From NCBI GenBank assembly GCA_947464275.1, contig CANHVU010000028.1:1-43789 (forward strand): a stretch of 43,789 bases of DNA, read 5' to 3'. Origin of the DNA: Bacteroidota bacterium. GTDB lineage: Bacteria > Bacteroidota > Bacteroidia > UKL13-3. Positions 24,613 to 32,227 of this stretch are shown here, one piece after another (position 1 is the first letter of the stretch; every line of letters starts with the position of its first letter). The position numbers and the translations under genes were made by a program. The notes beneath the pieces were generated by a model. It worked only from the letters and a program-made list of their open reading frames with translations, ran no database searches and was not told the DNA's origin.

Positions 24613-25674
24613 ATGACAATAAGCATCAAAATTAACAAAAACACTCAATCAAGAATCAATCTTTGTGATTTTAATAACATTGAATTTGGGAAAATTTTCT
24701 CTGACCATATGTTTAGAGTTGATTATGAGGACGGTGCATGGAAAACTGGCGAAATTTTACCTTACGGAAATATTAATTTTTCTCCTGCTTTATCTAGTTT
24801 ACATTATGGTCAAGCCATTTTTGAAGGCATGAAAGCTTTTAAAGATGAAAATGGAAGACCTCAACTTTTTCGTCCATTAGCTAATTTTGAGCGTTTTAAT
24901 CTTTCGGCAGAAAGAATGGGCATGCCTACTATTCCTGAAGAATTATTTATGACCGGTTTATCTGAATTAGTTAAAATGGATCAAGATTGGATTCCAACCA
25001 AAGTTGGCAGTGCATTGTACTTGCGTCCTTTTATGTTTGCTACTGATGATTTTGTAGGTGTGAGACCAAGTAATAATTATACCTTTATTATATTTTGTTG
25101 CCCGGTAAACAGCTATTATCCAAAACCTATAAAAGTAAAAGTAGAAGAAAAATATACACGTGCATTTGATGGTATGGCTGGAGCTGCTAAAGCTGCAGGT
25201 AATTATGGTATTAGTATGCGCCCTACAATGGAGGCAAAAAAAGAAGGTTTTGATCAAATCATTTGGACCGATGGCCGCGAACATAAATATGTAGAAGAAT
25301 CAGGCACAACTAATTTATTTTTTGTAATGGATGATTATACTGTATTAACTCCTGCATTAGATGGAAATATTCTAAAAGGTGTAACCCGCGACAGTTGCAT
25401 AAAATTATTACGCGATGCCAATTACAATGTAGAGGAACGACATATTAATATTGAAGAAATAGCTACTGCTGCCAGAGCAGGTAAATTACTAGATGCATTT
25501 GGAACTGGTACTGCTGCATTAATTGCTAAAATTGAAACCATTGCCTATAAAAACGAACGATTTGAACTACCTCCTGCAGAAGGAAGAAAAGTATCAAATT
25601 GGTTATATGACACTTTGGGCGAAATTCAAACATCAAAAGTTGAAGATAAATTTGGTTGGATTACCAAATTATAA
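24613..25674 (+). CDS. ilvE: Branched-chain amino acid aminotransferase
   Basis: 353 residues, PLP fold type IV, transferring the amino group between glutamate and the keto acids of leucine, isoleucine and valine. Catalytic Lys193 lies in GAAKAAGNYG, followed by the family pattern GFDQIIWTDG and YVEESGTTNLFFV. Other motifs: LHYGQAIFEGMKAF (63-76), LYLRPFMFA, and FGTGTAALI near the C-terminus. The length and sequence match the longer eukaryotic/Bacillus-type branch. It starts 19 bp from the divergent gene at 24593, so its promoter lies inside that gene. A strong terminator follows. Confidence 0.95.
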   Translation: MTISIKINKNTQSRINLCDFNNIEFGKIFSDHMFRVDYEDGAWKTGEILPYGNINFSPALSSLHYGQAIFEGMKAFKDENGRPQLFRPLANFERFNLSAERMGMPTIPEELFMTGLSELVKMDQDWIPTKVGSALYLRPFMFATDDFVGVRPSNNYTFIIFCCPVNSYYPKPIKVKVEEKYTRAFDGMAGAAKAAGNYGISMRPTMEAKKEGFDQIIWTDGREHKYVEESGTTNLFFVMDDYTVLTPALDGNILKGVTRDSCIKLLRDANYNVEERHINIEEIATAARAGKLLDAFGTGTAALIAKIETIAYKNERFELPPAEGRKVSNWLYDTLGEIQTSKVEDKFGWITKL

Positions 25675-25702
25675 CTAATAAAACAAAAATATTCATTACA
25701 TA

Positions 25703-25741
25703 AAAAAAGCGCTATTCAACTTTGTGAACAGCGCTTTTTTT
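25703..25741 (+). terminator. Terminator of ilvE
   Basis: AAAAAAGCGCTATTCA pairs with TGAACAGCGCTTTTTT (one mismatch) with flanking A and T runs; it may also serve the convergent SRPBCC gene. Confidence 0.85.
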
Positions 25742-25772
25742 AGTTATTTCTTAACTAGTTTAATCTTTAATT

Positions 25773-26300
25773 CTACACCTCTAAATTTTTTTTCAAATTA
25801 GTAAGATTCTCATTCATGTCTTTTGTAAGCATTTTAGTAATGATGGGTACCATTATATTCATTGGAAATGGAGTTTTTGTATCAAAAACAGTAGTTATTT
25901 TTGTTTGATTATTTCCGATACTTTCAGTAAAATTATTTGCATAACTTATTCCCTTAAAAGGTTTTTCAAATCTAATTTCTACCTTATAACCTACACCTTC
26001 AATTATATCAACAATTTCCTGCTCCCCCACTCCCACGTTTTTATCTTTACTTACCCATGCTGCCTTAAAGCCAACCTCTCCATCTTTTCCAGTGTAAGTC
26101 ATCATAACGTTAGGATCTGCCATTACCCATTTGCTATACTTTTCTTGATTTTTTAAAAATTTAATGTAATTAAATACTTCAACTTGTGGTTTATCAATTA
26201 TAATAGAAGCAGAGATAGAATATACTTTTTTCATGAATGCCGCAGCAATCAAAATTAAAGCAATAATTCCTAATAAAATAAAAAGTATAATCTGCAACAT
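25773..26300 (-). CDS. Membrane-anchored SRPBCC (polyketide cyclase-like) protein
   Basis: 175 residues from the start MLQIILFILLGII. One N-terminal transmembrane helix (3-22), then an SRPBCC fold: SISASIIIDKPQVEVFNYI, a helix, FKAAWVSKD, VEIRFEKPFKGISYANNFTE and a long C-terminal helix (PIITKMLTKDMNENLTNLKK). This fold binds hydrophobic ligands in a central cavity; the ligand is unknown. A longer frame to 26381 overlaps the DoxX gene and adds nothing family-like. It begins one base after the DoxX stop, so the pair is likely an operon. Confidence 0.82.
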   Translation of the reverse strand: MLQIILFILLGIIALILIAAAFMKKVYSISASIIIDKPQVEVFNYIKFLKNQEKYSKWVMADPNVMMTYTGKDGEVGFKAAWVSKDKNVGVGEQEIVDIIEGVGYKVEIRFEKPFKGISYANNFTESIGNNQTKITTVFDTKTPFPMNIMVPIITKMLTKDMNENLTNLKKNLEV

Positions 26301-26301
26301 A

Positions 26302-26670
26302 CTATTGAATATTTTGTAATTTATGGTATGTAATATATGAAGCCACCAAGAATGCCATGGCAACAAGTGGAAGAATGGCAATTCCTACCAATCCATCTAC
26401 AGCAATAATGCTTGCGGCTGCAAAAATAAAATCAAATCCAAAACCTGCATAAGACCATTCCTTTAATCTGCTTGGAACTTTTGGAATAATTAACAAAAGT
26501 GAACCTATCACTTTAAAAATATTCAGAATTGGTCCAAAATATTCTGGATAACCTAAATGCCTCATACCTTCTTTTGCCATTTCTGTATGACCAGTTAGTG
26601 CAGGCATAACCCCTTGAAATAAGAACAAAAAGCCCGTTGTTGACCAAAAAATAATTTTCTCTTTTTTCAT
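26302..26670 (-). CDS. DoxX-family membrane protein
   Basis: 122 residues with four transmembrane helices (roughly 9-24, 50-65, 73-91, 96-114). The DoxX pattern is seen in the loop HLGYPEYFGPILNIFKVIG and LKEWSYAGFGFDFIFA. DoxX-like proteins are linked to redox and thiol stress or quinone reduction; no specific role can be given here. First gene of a two-gene unit with the SRPBCC protein. Confidence 0.85.
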   Translation of the reverse strand: MKKEKIIFWSTTGFLFLFQGVMPALTGHTEMAKEGMRHLGYPEYFGPILNIFKVIGSLLLIIPKVPSRLKEWSYAGFGFDFIFAAASIIAVDGLVGIAILPLVAMAFLVASYITYHKLQNIQ

Positions 26671-27031
26671 ATTTTTCTTAATTATAATTTTAAATGGTTA
26701 ATATATCTTATAATCAAAAATAATTTTTTATTTCAAATTTTATAGTGAGGTCAAATAATTTATTGTTTAGTATCATTACTATTTGTTTTAAAATGTAACA
26801 TCCTATAATTCTTTTTAAGAAAAGGATTATTAAAGCTTACAACCTAACTAAACTAAATTTCAAAACTTAATCGTTGCTTAAAAGCATTGGCAATAGATTT
26901 TATTCATACAAAATAGACCTGACATTATTTAAAAACCTTTCAGGTCTATGTATTTACAATCCTGTTAAACTTTGCTTCAATAATTAATTTTGGTAAAGCA
27001 TTATCTTTCTTTTGGCGTTATACTGTTAGTG
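26671..27031. repeat. Gap with degenerate palindrome and a decayed valS 3' end
   Basis: No intact gene. ATAGACCTGA (26914-26923) pairs with TCAGGTCTAT (26941-26950), with a degenerate inner part; this resembles a palindrome family common in Bacteroidota. Positions 26955-27020 are a decayed valS 3' end (separate entry). The rest is AT-rich with no feature seen. Confidence 0.75.
26890..27020 (-). pseudogene. Decayed copy of the valS 3' end and its terminator
   Basis: 26955-27020 aligns with the true valS end at 32228-32294 at about 80% identity with a 2-bp gap: shared blocks TACAATCC, AAACTTTG, TTCAA, AAAGCAT and TCTTTCTTTTGGCGTT. Further out, GGCAATAGATTTT and ACAAAATA at 26890-26916 match the valS terminator region (32143 onward). 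Both copies have the same orientation, 5.3 kb apart. Translation gives a frame no longer continuous with valS. Confidence 0.8.
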
Positions 27032-27856
27032 TTATTCGTTTAATTTAAAAACAATGGGCAAAGTATAATAAACTCTAATTGGTTCTCCGTCTATTTTTCC
27101 TGGATTCCAATTAGGCATCTTCTTTAAACCATTTAAGGCACTCTGATTTAAAATGTCAGGAGTATTTGAAATAACAGTTGCATCTACAATACTTCCATCA
27201 TAATCAACATAAAAACGAACTATAACTTTCCCCTCAATTTTACTGTCCTTTGCTGCCTTTGGATATACTATATGATAACTTAATGATTTCATCATTTCCT
27301 CTTCTCCACCTCTAAATTCAGGTGCTATTTCAAAAGGAAAATAATTAGTATCGTTACCATCTTGAGAATAACACAATCCAATTTTAAACTCACCCTTCCT
27401 ATAAACCTCACTTCGTTTTATCATTCCATTAGGATAATAAACCACAAAATTACCATGTATAGTATCATTCACATAATTTGTCTCCGTCCACAACTTATTC
27501 TTTTTATAATCCTTCCAAACACCATTTCTCTTATTTTTTTTGAATGAACCTTCCAAGGATATCTTACCAAACTCATCATAATATTTAAAATATCCATCCC
27601 TAATATCTTTTTCAATGGAACTGTAAGTACCAGTCATTTGGAGTGTTTTGCTCAAATAATAATCCTTAACATTGAATTTTCCATTAATTTTACTTATAAG
27701 TCTATAAAAAGTAATGCTATCTTTAACTTTTGTAACCTTCCAATTTTGATTGTAAAAAATGGTATCTAATTTTTGTTGCGCCACAATGAAGATAGGTACT
27801 GAAAATAATAAGTAAACAATAATTGTTCTTGTTCCAAATTTATTAATAATTTCCAT
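27032..27856 (-). CDS. MORN-repeat and TonB-C-domain protein
   Basis: 274 residues with an N-terminal signal or anchor helix (12-25, IIVYLLFSVPIFIVAQ). Residues 75-160 hold MORN-type repeats (DGYFKYYDEFGKISLEGSF, NGVWKDY, HGNFVVYYPNGMIK). The last 90 residues form a TonB C-terminal domain (YPKAAKDSKIEGKVIVRFYV, DYDGSIVDATVIS, NWNPGKIDGEPIRVYYTLP). The combination is common in Bacteroidota periplasmic proteins; TonB-like energy transfer is not assured. It lies between two gene fragments, a protease remnant upstream and a valS remnant downstream. Confidence 0.87.
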   Translation of the reverse strand: MEIINKFGTRTIIVYLLFSVPIFIVAQQKLDTIFYNQNWKVTKVKDSITFYRLISKINGKFNVKDYYLSKTLQMTGTYSSIEKDIRDGYFKYYDEFGKISLEGSFKKNKRNGVWKDYKKNKLWTETNYVNDTIHGNFVVYYPNGMIKRSEVYRKGEFKIGLCYSQDGNDTNYFPFEIAPEFRGGEEEMMKSLSYHIVYPKAAKDSKIEGKVIVRFYVDYDGSIVDATVISNTPDILNQSALNGLKKMPNWNPGKIDGEPIRVYYTLPIVFKLNE

Positions 27857-27904
27857 GTAACTTTATTTTGGTGAATTGGTGTGCCTTCTTTAACATATTA
27901 ACTT

Positions 27905-27968
27905 CTTGAAAAATTAAAATAACTTCGGCATTTTGACTTATTAATGGGCCCTCACTGGTTCCAACATT
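27905..27968 (-). pseudogene. Decayed fragment of the HtrA-like protease gene
   Basis: Reading the minus strand gives NVGTSEGPLISQNAEVILI, matching NAGNSGGPLINQNAEVIGI of the intact protease encoded at 28653-30170 (residues 456-474). The block with the catalytic serine is recognisable, but the frame is short and no longer protease-like around it. It is a remnant of a second copy. Confidence 0.75.
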
Positions 27969-27994
27969 CCATCTTTTTGACTATTTGGTATTGG

Positions 27995-28663
27995 TTAATA
28001 ACCAAGTCCAAATCCAAACAATAAACCAAAACTATAAGTTATCGTGTGGTAATTTGGAGAAATATTTAACGAGGTTCTACTATCTTTATTTACCATAGGA
28101 ACATTATAATCAATACCACCATAAATATTAAAACCATGTCCAGAGGAAGCCCCTATTTTTAAACCAAACGAATTAACATAATAATCATAATTATAAGCTT
28201 CATTTATTCTTACTTTTTCGTAAGTGCTTGAAATATCTTGTTCGTTTTGATCATAAACACTATTTACTCTTGAAATCAAACCCAAACTTGTTAGCTTGTA
28301 GTTTGATGAAATATAAACTCCTAATGGAGCTTCGTCTAATTCATTGAAAAAGTACTTCGATTCTATTCCATAATATTTGTAATCAGTAATTGTAAAATCA
28401 TATTTTATCTTTACATTTTCATCTATAACAATATTACTTTTATAATCAGCATTATACACATCTTCACCAGATATCAAATTGCCAAAGTTAGCTGCAAGTA
28501 CTATTTTATTTAAAAAACTTTGCTGGTAACCCATTTGATAGTTTAAAACTACTGCATCATTAACCGATGCATTTAAATTATATCCAATAAATAATCCTGC
28601 ACTCGATTGAGCAAAACTGTTACTTGCAACCAACAAAAAAAATACAATTAGTTTATTTCTCAT
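27995..28663 (-). CDS. Exported outer-membrane barrel-like protein
   Basis: 222 residues. Signal peptide with cleavage near SFAQ-SS (residue 19). The rest alternates hydrophobic and polar strands with long Asn/Asp-rich turns (GLFIGYNLNAS, YQMGYQQSFL, ISSNYKLTSLGL, SFGLKIGASSGHGFNIYGGI) and ends with SFGLLFGFGLGY, a typical terminal barrel strand. Function unknown. Its start overlaps the end of the protease gene by 11 bases, the same overlap as the next pair upstream, so these three genes form an operon. Confidence 0.78.
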   Translation of the reverse strand: MRNKLIVFFLLVASNSFAQSSAGLFIGYNLNASVNDAVVLNYQMGYQQSFLNKIVLAANFGNLISGEDVYNADYKSNIVIDENVKIKYDFTITDYKYYGIESKYFFNELDEAPLGVYISSNYKLTSLGLISRVNSVYDQNEQDISSTYEKVRINEAYNYDYYVNSFGLKIGASSGHGFNIYGGIDYNVPMVNKDSRTSLNISPNYHTITYSFGLLFGFGLGY

Positions 28664-30170
28664 TTTGGATAATGTTTAATTTTTCAATGGCTTCGTTGAT
28701 AGGAATAGCAAATGCAATACCTTCTTTATCGTATCGTTTTCTTGATACAATTCCAATCACCTCGGCATTTTGATTGATTAATGGACCACCACTATTTCCG
28801 GCATTTACACTGGCATCGGTTTGAATGTAAATATGTTCCTCTAACTTACGCTTACCACTAATAATTCCTTTAGAAACAGTTTGTCCGTAAGATAATTCAA
28901 CAGGTGTTCCAATAGCAATAACCTCTTCGCCAATCTCTATTTTTTCAGAGTTACCCAATGCCAAAGCAATTAATTCTTTGGCATCTATTTTCAATAATGC
29001 CAAATCGTATTCAGGATTGATTTTAACTACTTCGGCTTTTAAACTTAGTTTTTCATTGAGTTGAACAACCAAATTTTGATTATTTTCAATAACATGATAA
29101 TTGGTAATTATATATCCATCCGATGAAATAATAAAACCACTGCCATGTCCTTCTTTGTGGGCAATTGTAACTACCGATTTTACCAATTGTTTAATTACAG
29201 GAGTTAAACCATTGCTTAAAACTGGAGCCTTTATTTTATCAATATTCGTTAGTAATGTCTTTGGTTCATTTTGTAAGTTTTTACTTTTTGTTGTCGATAC
29301 TTTTTCAAAAGTAATATCGTCATTCAGTAAATTATACATTGATAAATTAATTAACGCATTTATAACTTTTCTTTTTTCGCTACTATTTACAATCAAAGAT
29401 ACCTTGTCGTCAAAAATTGCTATGGTATCTTTTTCGTTTTGAATAAAAATCCAATCAATTGAAATTTGAGAAGCATAAGCATATTGCGAACGATGTTTTA
29501 TCTCTTTTAAATATATTTCTTTAATAATTGGTATTAGAGTAATGTTTGAATAATTAATTCCATATGAGGATTTTTTTTTGTTTTCTCCACATCGCTGACT
29601 TTCATACCTAGTACCTTCCATTTCAGTGCAAATATTTTCAGTATATTGACGGCTATCAATTGAATTTTTTTTGAAATAAATATCGGTTTTCATTTCTTTT
29701 CCAATCGTTTGGCCTTCCTTCACTTTCCAAACAACATTGTCAATATTAATTGCTACCGGCTTTCCATCCTTTTCAATAATTCGTTTTAAAGGAATCATAA
29801 TTGAATCAAATTCGTATTTTTCCAAAGCACCAGTAGTAACATCAACTATACATGGAATACATAACAACATAGCGTCTAAAAAAAGATAACCTTGGTTGGC
29901 CTGAATTACTTCAATTTTTCGTTGAGCAGTTAAGTAGTTTTCCTTTTCTATCAATAAATTCAGATCCTTTTTCTTTTTTTGTTCATTTATCAATAATGGA
30001 GTTTTACCAAATTCGTTCCTTCCATCACTATTATAAACAGTTGCACCTTCTATATTAGAAGTAATATATACTCCTTTATTAATTTTTTTTCCTTCAAAAA
30101 TAGTTGCACAATTGCTAAAAAATATGATGAATGAAAAAATGAAAATAGCTAGAAATTTGTTATTTATCAT
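28653..30170 (-). CDS. PEGA-domain, HtrA-like serine protease lipoprotein
   Basis: 505 residues. Lipobox FFSNC, Cys21. Residues 33-85 form a PEGA-like domain (GVYITSNIEGATVYNSDG, TPLLINEQ). A long middle region (130-300) is unrecognised and contains strand-rich sequence with four Cys. The C-terminal 180 residues are a trypsin-fold HtrA-type protease: His359 in NYHVI, Asp389 in YDLALLK and Ser460 in GNSGGP; there is no PDZ domain. It probably processes or guards envelope proteins. A frame to 30197 exists, but the lipoprotein signal begins at 30170, which overlaps the upstream gene by 11 bases. Confidence 0.88.
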   Translation of the reverse strand: MINNKFLAIFIFSFIIFFSNCATIFEGKKINKGVYITSNIEGATVYNSDGRNEFGKTPLLINEQKKKKDLNLLIEKENYLTAQRKIEVIQANQGYLFLDAMLLCIPCIVDVTTGALEKYEFDSIMIPLKRIIEKDGKPVAINIDNVVWKVKEGQTIGKEMKTDIYFKKNSIDSRQYTENICTEMEGTRYESQRCGENKKKSSYGINYSNITLIPIIKEIYLKEIKHRSQYAYASQISIDWIFIQNEKDTIAIFDDKVSLIVNSSEKRKVINALINLSMYNLLNDDITFEKVSTTKSKNLQNEPKTLLTNIDKIKAPVLSNGLTPVIKQLVKSVVTIAHKEGHGSGFIISSDGYIITNYHVIENNQNLVVQLNEKLSLKAEVVKINPEYDLALLKIDAKELIALALGNSEKIEIGEEVIAIGTPVELSYGQTVSKGIISGKRKLEEHIYIQTDASVNAGNSGGPLINQNAEVIGIVSRKRYDKEGIAFAIPINEAIEKLNIIQNEK

Positions 30171-31788
30171 CACCGTCATTCTTGCCTTCTCCTTCAAAAG
30201 TTAAAAAACCGTATTGGTAATAACTTCCAAGTATTGATTTAACTAATATATTGTCACCTTCTAGTACAATGGTTTCTTTAGGAATAAAAATAGGGTCTTT
30301 TGATTTCAATTTTCTTTCTTTTCTACTTTTCATTACTATTTCGCGAGATAAGTTACCGTCATAATCAACTACTGCCATTGCTAACACAGCCTTATGTATG
30401 TTTGTCATACTTTTAACCTCAATTTTCAAACGATTTTTGCTTTTCTTTTTCGAATTTTTGTTAAAATTTTCTTCGTTATCATAATATAAAAATATCATTT
30501 TATCTTTTTCTACCGAAAGCAAATAAGACGAATAATAACCACCATCGTTTGTAGAATATTGTATTTTTGGTACAGTTACACTCCATCCAATTTTACCATC
30601 TTTATCTATATTGAATAAAATTATATCGTTGTAATAATAATGGTAAGTATAAGTTGTTGTGCTTGTATTGCCATTTCGAGTGGTAGTTGAAGTAACATAC
30701 ATCATATAGTATTCAGCAACCATTACAAGTCCTCCGTCATCTCTTCTTACTAATTGCCTAATATCATAATGGTTGGATATTTCTTTGTTTTTATCCACTT
30801 TACTTTCTTTCAAGTGGTCCAAAAGAAAATCTCTTTCAAATTCTTTAGTGTTTTCAATTTCCACTGTTTTAGAAACCATGTCAATTCTTTGATAAAAAAC
30901 ACCAGATAATGTTCCAGTATTTTTATTGGCGTAAAATCCAGTTATTAAAAGTTTTTTGTTATCATTGTCAATAGTGTATGATATGTCATTGATATAATTT
31001 GTTCCCAATGAAACATCAAATTGCTCTAAAGCATTTTTATCATTGTCGTATAAAAATATAACATATTTGTAATTGGGCTTACCTTTTTCAGCATCCTTTT
31101 TATTTAAATTTTTTTTTCCTAAAAGTACTACTTGCCCATTATTAGTAATTGAATAATTCGACACTAAAAACTTCTTATCATCAAATTCAAATTCAAGTTC
31201 TTTTTCCCAAAGTTTCTTTAAATTGTTATCGTAAACTTTATAAGTTACAGATTCCTTTTTCTTTTTTTTATCTTCTGGATTATTAATGTATAGCATGACT
31301 TTAGATTCATCCTCTGATCTAATAAAGTTAAATGCATTAGCATTCTTTTCTTTTTTTGAAGCTATCTCTTCAAACTCTTCCCATTCACTTTCTTCCGATA
31401 AATCAGCATTAAATGTTTTCTTATATATTTTATTTACATCTTTCTTCGAATTATATTTTGAAGCAAAAACATGGAGGTTATTATTTATAAAAAATCCATC
31501 TCCAGTGAACTTTAGTTTCTCCTTACCCATTTTGTAGTAGTATTCTCTTGTAGAAACTAATTCGTGTTTCATATCATATTTGTTAATGGTTTTTTCCCAA
31601 TTACCAAAAATCCACCAACCATGTTTTGCTGAACCCGTTGAATAATAACCATTTTTATTACCTCCAATTGAACCGAAATCTTGAGTGTTCTTACTTTCTT
31701 GGATCGGCCCCCATTTAAATTTTGGCCTTTGAGCAATTAGGGTGTTTACCGCAATCAATAAGAAACAGGTTAGTAAATGTTTTTTCAT
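30160..31788 (-). CDS. Large exported protein of unknown function
   Basis: 542 residues starting MKKHLLTCFLLIAVNTLIAQ, a signal peptide. I do not recognise a catalytic family. The body is rich in Lys, Asn, Asp and Tyr with many short strands separated by charged turns; recurring phrases such as VYDNNLKKLWEKELEF, IFLYDNDKNALEQFDVSL and LFNIDKDGKIGW suggest a beta-propeller-like or repeat architecture. A Thr/Tyr-rich stretch near residue 390 is low complexity. It is the first gene of the unit with the protease and barrel protein, and overlaps the protease start by 11 bases. Confidence 0.65.
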   Translation of the reverse strand: MKKHLLTCFLLIAVNTLIAQRPKFKWGPIQESKNTQDFGSIGGNKNGYYSTGSAKHGWWIFGNWEKTINKYDMKHELVSTREYYYKMGKEKLKFTGDGFFINNNLHVFASKYNSKKDVNKIYKKTFNADLSEESEWEEFEEIASKKEKNANAFNFIRSEDESKVMLYINNPEDKKKKKESVTYKVYDNNLKKLWEKELEFEFDDKKFLVSNYSITNNGQVVLLGKKNLNKKDAEKGKPNYKYVIFLYDNDKNALEQFDVSLGTNYINDISYTIDNDNKKLLITGFYANKNTGTLSGVFYQRIDMVSKTVEIENTKEFERDFLLDHLKESKVDKNKEISNHYDIRQLVRRDDGGLVMVAEYYMMYVTSTTTRNGNTSTTTYTYHYYYNDIILFNIDKDGKIGWSVTVPKIQYSTNDGGYYSSYLLSVEKDKMIFLYYDNEENFNKNSKKKSKNRLKIEVKSMTNIHKAVLAMAVVDYDGNLSREIVMKSRKERKLKSKDPIFIPKETIVLEGDNILVKSILGSYYQYGFLTFEGEGKNDGDDK

Positions 31789-32227
31789 GTGTTTATCAAA
31801 TTTTTCAAACATAATTAAATTTAATAATTTATAGCATTATTAAATTCAAACAAATATTGAACTGTTTTAAAATAAATTTTTATTTGAATATTAATGATGA
31901 TTCAATTTATTTTCTCCAATTATTTTCATAACACAATCAATCACAAAGTTTAAAACCAATCATTTAACTTTATTAATTAGCATTATTTTTATGTATTATC
32001 ATGCCTTTATCGGCTTCCTCAGGCGGACCGAGTATTAAAATGCGGGGAAACATAAATTTATTCAGAAAGAACAATTGATTGTAAACAAGGGTAGACTTTT
32101 TTTAAACTATATTACAATACTCATCATTGATATAAAAAAAACGGCAATAGATTTTGCTTCAAAACAAAATATCTATTGCCGTTTTCCTAAAAGCTTTCGG
32201 GACTAGTCAATGAAAAAATAAACCTTT
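31789..32227. other. Intergenic gap upstream of the exported-protein operon, downstream of valS
   Basis: Mostly AT-rich with no gene. A small GC-rich hairpin candidate (TCGG, bulge, TCC, loop, GGA, CCGA) lies at 32010-32031, unlike its surroundings. The valS terminator lies at 32138-32185. The promoter of the operon should be here but I cannot place it. Confidence 0.5.
32138..32185 (-). terminator. Terminator of valS
   Basis: AAAACGGCAATAGAT (32138-32152) pairs with ATCTATTGCCGTTTT (32171-32185), with an inner TTTTG/CAAAA continuation. One of the strongest hairpins here; a decayed copy of its left part lies at 26890. Confidence 0.85.

Noticed and set aside
29101-29442. Plus-strand frame of 113 codons inside the protease gene
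   Set aside because: Antisense to a clearly conserved trypsin-fold gene; hydrophobic composition results from the complementary codons.
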